Assembly (NCBI RefSeq): GCF_042100115.1
Contig: NC_091276.1
Coordinates: 310,001 to 374,000, forward strand
Direction of reading: 5' to 3'
DNA length: 64,000 nucleotides
Origin: Alternaria dauci
Taxonomy: Eukaryota; Ascomycota; Dothideomycetes; Pleosporales; Pleosporaceae
Positions 34,139-46,718 of the stretch are shown here, piece by piece; the first letter of the stretch is position 1; every line of letters starts with the position of its first letter. The notes beneath the pieces were generated by a model. The model saw only the letters and a program-made list of their open reading frames with translations, made no database searches and had not been told where the DNA came from. A program made the position numbers and the translations under genes.

Positions 34139-34636
34139 CTATAACCAGCCCAAGTTAGTCGACAGTCCGGGTAGCGATAGTTCGGTTAGTAAAAAGTCCG
34201 TACTAGGGGCAGGGTTCCCCTCAGCTTGCTCTTTCGCCCGATCCTGTAGATTCAGGATAGCAAGATCTCGATCAGCGTATGAGTGCTCTTGCGCCTTAAC
34301 CTCTAGGAGCTCACGACAGAGACGGGCAGTCTCTATTATCACGAGGGCCTGACGCTCTTCCGCACGCGCAATCTCGAGTTTCTTCTTGCGCTTCTCAGCC
34401 TAAACCTTCTCCTACTCTTCCTTAGAAACAAACAGGCTACACTCAGCCTTCACAGAAATACAGCCGGCACAACGACTAGTTACAGTATCCATAAAGCAAC
34501 GAAGGTTCTTCTCCTCGCAGCGCTTACAACGAAACGTCATCTTAAGACCCTGCTCTTGCACTTAAGTCGCGCGGGCACGACGCTTAGCGGTTGAACTCTG
34601 CGGATGGTTGCAACGGGACGATTGAACCTTAGGCAT
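34139..34636 (-). pseudogene. Antisense ORF with Zn2Cys6-type cysteine cluster inside the chromovirus
   Basis: On the strand opposite to pol, between pol and the 3' LTR, one frame runs from an ATG at 34,636 to a stop at 34,139 (165 residues) with three RIP-type stops. It encodes a cluster with spacing C-x2-C-x6-C-x8-C-x2-C-x6-C (FRCKRCEEKNLRC, then RCAGCISVKAEC). This fits the fungal Zn(II)2Cys6 binuclear DNA-binding fold. A charged, probably coiled-coil stretch follows (KRKKKLEIARAEERQ; ICR-like helices to about residue 130). The ATG is 141 bp from the 3' LTR, so that LTR could drive it only if it has reverse promoter activity. Function is unknown; a captured regulator is one option. Confidence 0.78.
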
Positions 34637-34761
34637 GGTCAGGAGAAGTGAGGAAAGGAAGGAGGAGAGGTTACAATACTACAGGAATACCTACACCTCC
34701 GCCTCCACCACCACGCTAGGCACAGGAAAACGAAAATCTAGGGTATTAAGACGATACGCCT

Positions 34762-34773
34762 AAAAGGGGGGGA
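34762..34773 (+). other. Polypurine tract of the chromovirus
   Basis: AAAAGGGGGGGA directly before TAA and the 3' LTR start. This is the expected plus-strand primer position. Confidence 0.88.
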
Positions 34774-34776
34774 TAA

Positions 34777-35264
34777 TGTTACAAGGTAACAAGAAGGATC
34801 TCTCCTTAATGTAGGTCGTATAGTAAGAGACTATCAGGCGACTACGTTAGAAGGTAATAACTAGTGCGGGGCGCTAATCACGTGATAGATATCCTGCTAA
34901 GAAGAGCCATCCCGCTAAGGATAGGATAGCAGGTCGATACAGGATATTAACCATCACAACTATCCCTCGGAAGGCTATAACTAATAGGATAGTAGTAATA
35001 GCAATAGACAAGGCAACGAGGATATAAGGATAGAAAGGTTTTATTATTACTCTCGTTATAGTTAACTTAAATAGTTTATCTCTTACACAGATTATCAACT
35101 AGTTATTCTATCGTTTATAGAATTAGTATTGTTTATCCTTTAGTTACAACGATAACTCTTTTCTACCTAATCATTCTATACGATACCTTACGGACTACCG
35201 CTTTAGTCTACCTCGCCTTAGTACAGACCGAGCCTAGAGAAGTATAGCCTAACCCTATGTAACA
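34777..35264 (+). repeat. 3' LTR of the chromovirus
   Basis: 488 bp, the same length as the 5' LTR, so all visible differences are substitutions. Those compared are transitions (C to T, G to A). The ATCACGTGAT palindrome is kept at 34,877-34,886. Confidence 0.93.
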
Positions 35265-35269
35265 ATAAT

Positions 35270-38221
35270 AACTATACCTTAACCTTTCTTACTTCTATTA
35301 ACTATAAGAATAATTTAGTATAAAGGTTTACTATCTTTAATAGATACTAATATAGGAGTAGTAGTAAGGGCCTTTTAAAAGTACCTTATAGCTTCTTTTT
35401 CTTTATTAATCTATTTAAAAGGTACGTTTTTATATATTAGTTTAAAGAGTAAAGCTACTATAATAGTAAAGCTAAGTACTTATACTCTATTACTACTATA
35501 TATACTAATTAATATATAGATATCCTTAGTATTATAGTATTTAGGCTAGTTAGTAATCTTTTCTACTTTCTTCTTATCTAGGTAATATCCCTTCTTATTA
35601 ATATAGTATTTAACTACTATTATAGAGGGGTAGTAGAAATCTAACTTATACCTAGATATAGTAGCTCTAGTATATTTAATATCTACTAATACCTTATTAA
35701 TATTTAAAAGGTATTTAGCTATAAATTTTTAAATACTTAGCTCTACTTCTTTATTATTATACCTTATCTTTAGCCCCTTAATATAGATGTTATCTAGGTA
35801 TAGTATATAGTAATTAGAGATATACTCTCTATAGATCTTAGTTATAACCCTTATAAACTTAGCTACTAAGTTTATAGTACTTATTAGTAAAGTATACTAT
35901 TATATAAGGCTTTATAAGGTAGAGAAAGCTATTATATCTCTTAAGTCCTTATAGAGTTTAACTTAATTATACTTAGAGAAGAAGTTTAAGAGACTTATAA
36001 CTATATACTTAGTAAACTCTTCTAAAAACTTATTAAGACTAGGAGGTAAGCTAGTATCTCTTATTATAACTTTATTAAGTTTCTAAGTATTATTAATAAG
36101 TTAATAGTTTTTATCTTTCTTTACTACTAAGAACTAAGGATTATAATATTAGCTCTTATAAAGCTCTAGTATACCCTTATTAATATAATCTTAGATTATT
36201 TTAATAACTACCTAATAGAGCTTTTATAAGACTAAGAACTAATCTACCCTCTAAGCTTAGTATAGTACTATATTAATAATAACTAAGAGGATAATATCTC
36301 TACTAGCTTATTTAGATTTATAGAAGTCCTAAGCTAGTATTAGCTCTCTTTAGTAGAAGACTTCTAGAAGTATTTCCTTTTCCTTTAGCTAGAGTTCTAG
36401 GGATATTTTTATCTCTAAAATATATTTAAGTATAATATAAGTACCTCTTAAGAATAGTATATAGTAAGGCTTAAAGTACTAGTAAAAGAGAGCTATATTA
36501 CTATTACTATTTAGTACTTATTCTATAGCTACCCTTTCTTTCTAATTAAGTCTTCTTTTAATATTATATACTAGTTAACCTAAGTTATTAATAAGTTTAA
36601 CCTTAACTCCCTTTTACTTATATATATTATTATTCTAAATATTATTTAGCTTAAATATAGTATTAGCCTAACTAGAAGGTATAGGACCTACTATTATAAC
36701 CTTAATAGGTATTAACCTACCCTTATCTACTTCTATAAGGCTTTATTACTAAAATTTAACCTCTATATCTTTAGTAGTATTTTCTTTATATACCTATTAT
36801 AATACTTCCTCTAGTACGTAGTCTAATAGCTAGATATAACTATCTATTATAATAATATAAAGTCTTCCTTTATCTTTTATAATAATACTACTATTAGTAC
36901 TTTTATCTAAAGAGTAACTATTCTCTTATAAAAGGTAATATTACTACTTTTTCTTCTCTTACTTACCTTTCTAGTTCTTCCACTAATTTATAAATTTTAT
37001 CCTTAGTTAACTACCTTTTAGCTCTTCTTCTAAGTTTATTCTTACCTCTATTTCTCTTACTATACTAAATACTACTTAACCTTCTAGCCTTTTAGTAGGT
37101 TTATAAAGTAGAGGACTAGTCTTTATACTCTTATTCCTTTTCCTAAGATAAGTCTCTTATAGAGGTTAGGTTTAGATAGTTAATTACTCTTAGTATATAT
37201 AAAGGTAGTATTATACTAACTATTAATACTAAAGATATATTAGTATATTAGCCTATTAGTTATATACTTAATCTTTACCCTAGTATTTATTAAAAATATA
37301 TTACCTAATATAATAAGATTAGTATAGGCTTCTACTATAAAGAAACTTATTTAGACTATAACTTATCTTATAATAATAGGGACTCCTTAGATAATCCCTA
37401 TAAAGTTTACTATACTACTATTAGTAGTAACTATCTAGGTAGCCCTTATACTTCCTAGGAGTAAGGTTATTAGTAGTATAGCTTTCTTAGCTAATTCTCT
37501 CTTAATTATATTAAGCTCTACTCCTAAATTAAGTAGTATAAGAAATATATTACTTTAGATATTAATTAGTACTTTTAGGTAGTCTTATTAGAGGTGTTTA
37601 ATACCTATTACCTTATTATATAGCTTTTAATTATCTTTTAAATAGTTATAGTTATCCTCTTCTATATTATTAGGCTTAGTACTAGTAATGATATTTTCTT
37701 AGATATAGTTAATCTCTAGGTCTACCTAGTACTCTACTTTAATACCTTAGTAGTTAATAACCTAGCCTTCCTAAGATTCTACTAAGACGTAGTTAAGGGG
37801 AGTATTTACTAAGTAGAGTATATTAATATTACTTCCTTAATAGCGCTTAGGTAGGTCTTATATTTAATAGTCCTTTTTAACTATTAAGTTAATTTTAAAT
37901 AAGTGTAGCTCCTTTAATATATAGCTTACGTTAAATAGGCTTTTATACACCTTTAGTATATTACCTAGAAGAGTTCTAATTTAGAAAGGTATTATTATAT
38001 TTAAGATACTCTTAATAACTAATTATATATTAGGCTCTAGCTTATCTATAATCTTCTCCTTTTATAGTTACTAGTTATTATTATCTCTTTTACTATCTAC
38101 TACCTCTTCCTAGTAGTTATTAATATTAGTATCTTAGTTTATTAAATTATTAGTTTTTTTAAACTATACAATCCTATCCTTATTAATATTCCTATTACTT
38201 AAAAGGTATTTATATTAGCTC
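35270..38221 (-). mobile_element. Older Ty3-like relic, RT half (continues from 24,412-28,041)
   Basis: On the minus strand, about 36,600 to 35,270 reads as a ruined reverse transcriptase. Readable pieces are RDTSLPPSLNKFLEEFAKY, the YxDD box at 35,774-35,800 (YLDNIYIKG, second Asp now Asn) and ALTTTPILVSIKDSKPLY near 35,350. The frame then continues into RNase H on the far side of the chromovirus. From 36,600 to 38,221, where protease and gag should be, RIP is too heavy to assign domains. Confidence 0.72.
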
Positions 38222-41200
38222 TTATTATAGTAGAGAAACTAGGGAAGTATAAGTAGTTAAAGAACTTTTAGGCTTAGGGACAGTATAAGAAAAAGAGTCC
38301 CTATAGAAACTAGCTAAACAGTATTTAGCCTTGAAAATAATAACTATAATACATACTCCTTTTAATATTTCTATATCTACCTACTATAGTAAGCACCTAT
38401 TCCTAATAGAGAATTAGTAATAAAATACTCTACTATATTATAACCTTTTAGGTATAGAATATACTTATTACTTAGTCTTTATAAGATTACTTTCTATATT
38501 AGCTTCTATACTTAAGACTTATTATAGCTAGAGTAAGATTTCTATTCTATTATTATATATATTATTATAGTAGAAGTTACTATATTATTATTATATTTAC
38601 TAAGGGTAGGTAGCTATAGCCTAAAGTCTAACTTATTTAAATAATAAATATACTAGTAAAAGACGTAAGTATAATACTATTAAAAGATACTATAATGAAT
38701 TATAGTAAAGGTATATTTCCTAAATACTTAGTTTTACTATATATAGCTATATATAGTTTAATAATAAATAGGTTAAAACTAAAGCCCTAAACTTTAAGTA
38801 GTTCTAGATAGTTATAGTAACGTTAGGGAGAAGAGGAGTAAAAGTAGAAGAGGAGTTTTTTAGTTAATAACTATAGTTTATAGCTTACCTATAGGCTTAT
38901 AACTATTATACTTAAGGTTATAGAAATAGTTAAGTAACTACTAGCTCTTTAAATCTCTATTTCTTAACTTCTACTTTAATACTCTATCCTAAAGCTTACT
39001 ACTAAAGAGAAAAATATCTTCTTTAATACTATATACTTTATAATATATAATTATATTATAGGTGTTAAATAGCTATTCCTAGAGTTATAGATAGTACTTA
39101 ACGTTAATACTAATATAGACGTAAAGTACTAGTATACTAAAGATTAAATTAGCTTAAACTATAATAATCTTAAGCCTTATAGTATCTTAAGCCTCTTCCT
39201 AGACGCCTACCTCTCCTCTCTTAACTTATTAGATAATACTACTAAGGACTAATATAAAATTCTCTTCTATATAAATAGCCTATTTACTATAACTCTTATA
39301 TACTTAAGTAGTATTACTTTACTAGCTAGTACTAAGATAAATATAGAAGTAAGGTTATCTATTACTATAGAGTAAAATATTTATATTAAGAAGCTAAGTA
39401 ATATAATAGTAACTAGGGGTATACTTATAATAGAGTAAGAGGCGTATATTAAGATAGTTATAAGTAGAGACTATAATAGATAGCTATAGTAGGTCCTTAG
39501 CTAGCTTATCCCTATCTTATAATTATATAAAGTAGGTATAGCTAATAATCGCGCGCGTAGGGTAAGTATTCATAGGGTAGTAGATAATTAATTTAATAAT
39601 ATAGGAGGCTTAGGATGTAGTATAATAGGACTTATTAGGTGCGTAGTAGCTATAGAGGAGTTTAGGCGATAGTACTACTAATATATAGGCTTTATAGCCG
39701 CTTAAAGGGAATTATAATTATAACTATAACTATAACTATAATTATAATAGTAGTAGTACTTATACTCTTAAAATATAATTACTATAATATAATAGAGCTT
39801 CTTAATCTCTAGGTAGTGTTAGTAGTAATTATAATAGTAGGGACGTTAAAGTAGTATAGGGCGTAATATAGGGGATAGATAGAGAGGTATTATAGGTAAA
39901 AAGAGACTTCTAAATACACTAGGATAGTTTAGGCTTAGTTTTAAAATTTCTTAGTAATATAATATAAGATAATACTATAGGCCCTATCCCTAAGGCCTAG
40001 GGGGGGTAAAGTCTAACTTATCTTTAGTAAAGATACTAAATAATTTCTAGTATTAGTCTACTTTATCTTCTTAAAGGCTTCTAGTAGAGTTAAGGATTAG
40101 CTATACTAAGATAGTATTATTTTCTACTATTACTTTAGGAGGTTTTTCCTTAAATAGCGCTATAATAGTTAGTAGATTAATATCTTATTTAAGCTACCTC
40201 CTCTTAATCTAAGCTAAAAGATTCTTAGCCTAGAGCTATTAGCTAAGATAAAGTACTCTACTTTATAGGTTTTCTTCTATACCCTACTAGAGTATAGATT
40301 ACTTATTAAGGTATACCTAACCTTTATCTATAAATACTTATAGTATAGGGTAATTATTCTTATAGTAACTAGGTTTATTATATACTTAGTAGTTTATAGC
40401 TATATTAAAGGACTATACTTAGTTCTTACCCTACCTATACTAGGAGTTATAGTTCTAGTAGCCTTAGGTATTAGTAGTATATAATTAGTTATTATAAGTC
40501 TAATAACCCTTCTATTAATACCTAATATACTATTAGGATTAGGACTAACCCTCTAGCTATAGACTTTTAGGTTCCTAACTATTTATTAAGTAGTTCTAGC
40601 TTACTATATTATTAACTCTATATTCTACTTCTATATAAATACCTAAGTTACTTATAAGCTCTATTTCTTAAGATATTTATTATAGCTTCTAAGGTTTAAG
40701 TTCTAGGCTAGCCTAATTAATTCTTAGGTTTAGTATTTTATTAACTAACTTATCTACTTCTATATTAGTAGGGGCCTTTCTAAGGGGTAACTAAGTTAGT
40801 TAATAGTATTAATTATCTTCCCTAACTAGGATAGATAACTTTAGGGCTTAGAAAATTTATATAAGGATATTAGGTAGGTTATAGCTTACTATAAGTATAT
40901 ACTAAATAGCTATTAGCTTAGGTAAGGTAAACTCTACCTTAGGGGTAATTTCTTTAATTACCTCTAATAGGTTAAGTATATACGCTTCCTCTTCTACTTT
41001 AAGGTAAGTAGTTAGGTAGTTACTAATCTTCTTATAGCTAAACTCTTAGGGGCTATTAGTTTTAAAGCTAAATTACTTAAGTACTTTAGTTACCTATTTA
41101 AATAGTAATCCCTTAACTAGATAAAAACCTTAGTATTCTTTATTAATAGTTATAACTTTAATATAATACTTACTATAGATCTAAAACTCTTATAAGTATT

Positions 41201-42767
41201 CTTTAATATTTAGATTAAACCTTACCTAATACTAAAGAAGCTAATATTTAAAGTATTTAGTTTATACTTCTTACTAGCTCTAGTTATTACTCCTAAATAA
41301 CCTCCTAAGCGCTTCTCTAAAGTCTTTCTAAGACTTATTTACCTAAGCTATATTATAAGTATTAGAAGCTTAGATAATAGTTTACTACTTTTACTTATAA
41401 TAAGCTAAGAGCCTATTTACTATAGCTTTATTACTAAACTTATAGTGCTTAGATATATCTTTAAAGTATTCTAAGAATATAGTAATATTAGTACTATTAA
41501 AGACTAGAACTATTTTAGCTAGGTATAGTAGGAGTTACGTCGCTACTTTTAGGTCTTAGCTTCTTAGCTATTAGAGTAAGGCTACTATTATCTAAAGAAC
41601 TTTTATTATTTTATTATTAGGGGGCTATACTAGTAGAATATCTAAGGAAATAGAGCTTCTTAGTATTACTACTAATATACTTAGTAAATCTATTAGTATT
41701 ATTATACTATTAGCTAAGGCTTCTAGTTTCTTTATTTTAGTAGGAGAAGTAAACTAATCTATATTCTAGCTTCTAGCTAGTAGCTTAGTAATAGATTAGG
41801 TTCTTTTACTTATCTTATTCCTTACTTATTAGTTCTTACTTATCTATATAATATATATAATAAGTATAGTAAGGGCTATAATAAAGAGTATAAGTACTAT
41901 ATAAAGTAGTACTTAGGTTTAACTAGTTAGTTACTTATATATCTAAGAGTCTTTTAGTAAGAGGGTAATTACCTTATTCTTTATATATCTTAAGATACTA
42001 TCTTAGTTAGCTATCTTTAGTCTATTAATTTAATTATTTATTATTAGTTTTTTCCTTATTAGTAGTACTCTATAGGGGCTATTACTATTATTCTTAGCCT
42101 TATATATTATTTAGCCTATTTATATATACTCTATTATATTCTTTATCTATTTAGCTATCTAAAGGATTATTATCCTAGCCTATACTTTTTTTATAATATA
42201 CTACCTTATATAGCGTAGCTATACTCTAGTTATAATCCTAGTATTATTAGTAACTTAGTACCTCTATTATATCTTTCTTACTTCTTAGGGGTCTTTCTAT
42301 ATCCCTATTTATTTATATTCTCTAGTCTTTATACTTTTTTATTATAAAATATTCTTTAGGTTACTATATACTATTACTATTCTCTTAATATTTCTTACTT
42401 ATTCTATACTATATCTATTCTAATTTCTCCTACTATCTAAGACTATAAGATAGAGCGTCTTATAAAGTCTTTAGATAGATTTTATACTTAGTAAATACTT
42501 ATAGCTTTCCTAAGGTTAAAAGGTTATAAGGTTTAAGTTTTAATTAGTTATTATATATAGTAGAGTATTTTATTACTAATTCTCTATTAGGAATAAGTAC
42601 TTAATATAGTAGGTAGATATAGAAATATTAAAAGGAGTATATATTATAGTTCTTTTATAGCTAAATACTATTTAGCTAGTTTCTATAAGGCCTCTTTTTC
42701 TTATACTATCCCTAAGCCTAATAGTTCTTTAACTACTTATACTTCCCTTAGTTTCTCTACTATAATA
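38222..42767. mobile_element. 4.5-kb segment bounded by about 230-250-bp inverted repeats
   Basis: Bases 38,222-38,450 match the reverse complement of 42,517-42,767. Shared words include CTCCTTTTAATATTTCTATA, TCCTAATAGAGAATTAGTAA and AGTAGAGAAACT. The right copy has about 24 extra bases near its inner end. The interior is saturated with RIP changes and yields no readable protein. It is either a dead TIR transposon or two inverted copies of one repeat; I cannot decide which. Confidence 0.65.
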
Positions 42768-44130
42768 TAGCTTAGAATAAGGTAATATATAGTAAATAAG
42801 TAAATATAAAGGTAAAAATATTAAAAGTATAATAAAGGGTATAGTAGTAGGGTAAATAAGGTTATATTAGTCTTAATCTAGTTATCTAGGTCCTATTAGC
42901 GCTAGAATAAGTTAAAATATACCTCCCTACTTATTAAAGGGGTAAATAGCCCTTATAGGCCCCTAAGGGCCTATAATAAAGTAATTTAGGCTTAATAAGG
43001 CCTTTATAGGACTAAGAAAAAGGTAAGGAATTACTTATAATATTAATTATTAGGTAGTAAAGAGAAGAAGGGAAAGTACTATAATAGCTAGTAATATACT
43101 AGAAGCTTAGGCTACCTAGTAACTAAGCTAGTAGAGGTAATAGTAAGGTAGCAATAAAGGTAAAGGTAAAGATTTTAAATTAAGTAAATTCTTAATTTAC
43201 TTACTTATAGAATTATAAATTTACTTCCCTATATACTACTAGCGCCCTTAGTAGTTAGGTACTAGGTAAGGTAGCTAACTAACTTAGAATAGGCTACTTA
43301 GGGGTAACCTATACTTAATTAAGTTAATTTAACCTAAGGAGGGGGATAATATTAGGAACTAAACCTATCTAGTACCTTCTAGTCTAGAATAGACTAAGAT
43401 AGACTTAAATACCCCCTCTTTTACTATTATAGCTTAATAGTAATTTATCTCTAGTCTACTTAAGAATAATACTACTATTTATACTAATTATAATATATTT
43501 AGTATCTTATACTACTATTATTTAATACTTATAGTAGGGGATAGCTCTATATTATAATAGTATAATAGGGAAAGTAATAATAATAATAATTCTTACTAGT
43601 TTTCCTACGTAAGGTACATAGGTTAAGAGTAAGTTCCCTATCTATAGTAATAATAAGAGAAGTAATTATATTAGGACCTTAGTACCCTTCTAGCTAAGCT
43701 ATATCCTACACGTTATATAAATAGACTATGTAATTAAATATCTTAAGATATTTGTGCTTCCTAAGTAGCTTAGATATTACCCTAACGCTTTCTTTACTAA
43801 ATTCTAGTCTATAGGAAGCTTACCTAATAAACTTTATAAGTAAAGCTATCTATATAGAGCCTCTCTTAGTAAGCGTCTAAGATTAGTTCTAATTAAAGAT
43901 AGTGCTATCTTCTAGTTATATATCGCTTTAACCCTAATTACAGGAATCCTAAGTAACTTTAAAATAGCCTTAAATCTCTACAGTCTTAGTTCTAGGAACA
44001 GATTCCTTTACCTCCTTCTAAGGGTACTATAGGTAACTAGCTTCTGGCCTACGTATATTATCGCGTATCTTTAGCTATTCTACTATGCACTGCGCCCTCT
44101 AACAATGCCTGATTAGGAGCTTTTGCTTCG
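42768..44130. other. RIPed tail of the AT-rich block with a retroelement PPT/LTR junction
   Basis: At 43,336-43,349 AAGGAGGGGGATAA precedes TATTAGGAACTAAACC at 43,350. This closely resembles the chromovirus junction (AAAAGGGGGGGATAA before TGTTAC) and suggests the 3' LTR start of another plus-strand retroelement. The LTR end was not found. Composition becomes normal by about 44,050-44,130. Confidence 0.5.
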
Positions 44131-45007
44131 CTAAAACACTGCGGGTGTTGCTTGTCCTAGGGAGCGGGCAAAGAACCCAAAATCTCCAGTTAGAGGACTA
44201 GGGATCGAATTAGCCACTACTTTGTGGGGAATCTGGGCGATAGTTCTTTTCCTATGGTCCTGGTAATGATAAGCGTGATACCAGTGAAGGCGTGGCCCAT
44301 AAGTATCACTTTTAAATAAGAACATCGACTACTTGATCGTCGAGTGGTCTGATAAGTCGGAGCCGGAGTGACGGCTCGGTAGGATTCCGGCTCGGTAGGA
44401 TGTGTAGGCAGTATGGCCGCAGTAGCCTCGCCAAGTCCGTGTCAACTCCGTGCCAATCACATAATCCCACCACGAGAGTGTACCATTGCTTGACTTGTAT
44501 GATAATGGTCTTTGGGTCGTGCTTTGGGGAGTAGTTGGGTTGTTGAGACCTTGATTTACCTAAATATGTACATCATCTTCTGAAAAGCCAAGATATGGTC
44601 GAAGAGTCGGTGTGCAACAAGCAAGCCGGTGGCATGTCAGCATCGGAATCGGAGCCTTGGAAAAGCGGCACACGTATAGGCGCTGGGGTGTAACAAACCG
44701 TAGATCGCTGGGACTTCGGATGGCTCCCGCGAACAAAAAGTGCTTGTACGATTGAATCCATACCCGGCCTTCACTTGGTAGTCTGCGTCTCTCGTCTTCT
44801 CCACATCTCACCGTGAAGCGGGACCGAATGCGTTGATTTGCGCGAAGCTCTAGAAGGATAATTGAATGCATCGATATTTTCGTGAGCAGGTGACCATGGA
44901 CGCTGGCCTCGAAACCCGGAGTCGAGATCCTGTCGATATTCCAGTAGATAAACAGCGCACTATGAAGGGTATATCCTATCCAACGCCTCTTTCCCCAAAC
45001 CACCCCA
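44131..45007. other. Intergenic, start of the gene-rich block
   Basis: Composition is balanced and without RIP marks. Minus-strand ORFs at 44,131-44,325 and 44,560-45,066 have no conserved features. A short duplicated word GGCTCGGTAGGAT occurs twice near 44,375-44,401. The stretch probably contains the 3' UTR of the F-box gene. Confidence 0.5.
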
Positions 45008-46718
45008 TCACGTAAAATCATACACCACCAACGCCTGACTCCCCTCACTCTTCTCCCGCAATACAATCACATTCTGCTCATCAAACCCCACCCAACCGCG
45101 ACTCACCACCGAATCATCGAACCCCCGTTGTAGCGCAACCCGCAAGCCGCCTTGCCTTCCCTCCCCATCGTCCTGCACGTACTCCTCACCAGCAGCCCTC
45201 GACGGCTGCACACGCACACTCAAATCTCCATTCCGCGAGCGCCTGCGATTCGCCGAAGACGTCATGCCGCCCTCCAAGTCCCAGACCCGGAGCTCGTCGC
45301 CCCTTTTGCTCACGGACACGGCTTTGCCGCGCATGCCGACATGCGCACCGGATATGGACGATGTGTGGCCCCAGAGACGGTTGCCGGAGCTGATGGAGAG
45401 GGCGTGCGATGTGGAGCGGACGAGGTAGAGCGAGAGTGTGTTGTCGGGGTGTGCGACGAGGAGGTACGGGTGCGAGTAGGACATGGAGGTTGGTTTCGAT
45501 CGGCTTGGGCCGCTCGGTAGGGAGGCTGTTCTTGCGCTGTTTGGTGAAGGCGATGGCGGCAGGCTGTCGGACGGGGTGGAGCGGTATGCGGAGAGTGTGA
45601 AGGAATGCTCGTCTGCTGCTGTGGCTAGGCGTGACTCGATCAAATCGCCCTTGTGTGATAGTATCAGTTCTTGTACGCCAACTGTCCAGCCAGATAGATA
45701 TGTGGGCAGGGAGTATGCGATGGCAGCGGTCATGCTCGTTGCCGTTGTTCGTAGCGATAGCGACACCGGTGGCCATGCTGTGTGCGATCGGAGCGAGTAT
45801 AGGAGTTTCGGTGCCTCTAGAAGGCCAGTGGTACCTGGTATCCCCTCGAAAGCGTACAACGAGAGCAGGTGGTCTTCAGTCATGGTGAGGAGGTAGGGCG
45901 ACGAGTATGCGAGAGCCGAGAGCATTCCGTTGGTCGACGGCGGATGGGTAAAGACATTCGTGAATGTCTTCCGGGTCGTCCTGTGGTTTGTTCTGAGCGC
46001 GTAGATGGAGAAGGAGCCGTCCTCGAAGCCTATGACGACTCTTTCGGTGTCGTCGCCCACGTTGGACGCGTCTATGGCCATGGATATTGGCAAACGAGCC
46101 GTGTCTGTTTCACCAGACAGTTCCGAAGATGCCAGTAGCTCCCTGTCATTCTTCGAGTTCCATGCTCGGAGGCCTGACATGGAGTCGGCAGCATAGATGA
46201 TGCTGTTGGACATCATGACTAGCAGCGGCGGATCTGGAGGCCTTTCCGCGACGACGATCTCGCTGACGGCGCATTGTCCCCGAGTCCAGTTGTGCCGTAA
46301 CCGATATTGCTGCTTCCAGTTGGTTTGTGTGCCGTCTTTGACCAGGTAGCCGTCGTCCAGCCATTTCGACAGCCGGGAGGAGTAATGTAGCCGATTAGGA
46401 TTCGCAGGGCCCTTGATGCCCGGAATGCGCGATGCTCTTGGGAGGACGAATGTGCGGTAGTAGGCGGCTTTCCATAGCTCCGAGTCGACGGAGAGGCGGC
46501 TAAACTTCTTTGATACCCTGTCATAGTCAGCACACGTCGCGACTCGCTGGCGATGGCGGCACCAACCTCTGGCATACTAATAGCGAGGGTACTGGCACGA
46601 ATGACAATACGCGCACAAGAAGTTCTTCACTCAGCCTCGATATGCGATCGGGATTCGTGAGCCGCTGTGCTTTGGCGGGGTGTTCGCCATCATCGTCCCC
46701 ATCGCGCGCGCGCTTCAT
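45008..46718 (-). CDS. F-box protein with WD40-like repeats
   Basis: Two exons: 46,718-46,567 and 46,517-45,008. The 49-nt intron is GTTGGT...GACAG with branch GCTGAC. The join keeps the frame and gives 553 residues. The N-terminus has a basic, probably nuclear segment (MKRARDGDDDGEHPAKAQR), then an F-box at about residues 25-70 (RISRLSEELLVRVLSFVPVP, and after the intron VSKKFSRLSVDSELWKAAYY). The rest has degenerate WD40-like blades (IIYAADSMSGLRAWNS; VVIGFEDGSFSIYAL; HPDNTLSLYLVRS; GDELRVWDLEGG). Such proteins act as substrate receptors of SCF ubiquitin ligases (family knowledge); the substrate is unknown. It is transcribed away from the Sae2-like gene from a shared 223-bp region. Confidence 0.88.

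Larger units (their letters stand above)
28042..35269 (+). mobile_element. Ty3/Gypsy chromovirus, structurally complete but RIP-inactivated
   Basis: The two 488-bp LTRs start TGTTACAAGG and end TGTAACA. The element is bounded by a perfect 5-bp target duplication ATAAT (28,042-28,046 and 35,265-35,269). Order: LTR, gag with zinc knuckles, pol (protease, RT, RNase H, integrase, chromodomain), an antisense ORF, polypurine tract, LTR. No TGG-type primer-binding site follows the 5' LTR (CTTTGACCACC), so priming is unclear. It sits inside the RNase H region of an older, opposite-strand Ty3-like relic. Decay is almost purely transition stops. Confidence 0.93.

Noticed and set aside
38222..42767. Reading the inverted pair as LTRs of one retroelement
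   Set aside because: The copies are in opposite orientation, whereas LTRs of one element are direct repeats.
1..44130. Starship-type giant element
   Set aside because: No tyrosine-recombinase (DUF3435) captain gene is visible; the transposase present is DD34E, and the large structure is an inverted repeat.
44560..45066. 168-codon minus-strand ORF after the F-box gene
   Set aside because: It overlaps the end of the well-supported gene in another frame and shows no conserved motif.
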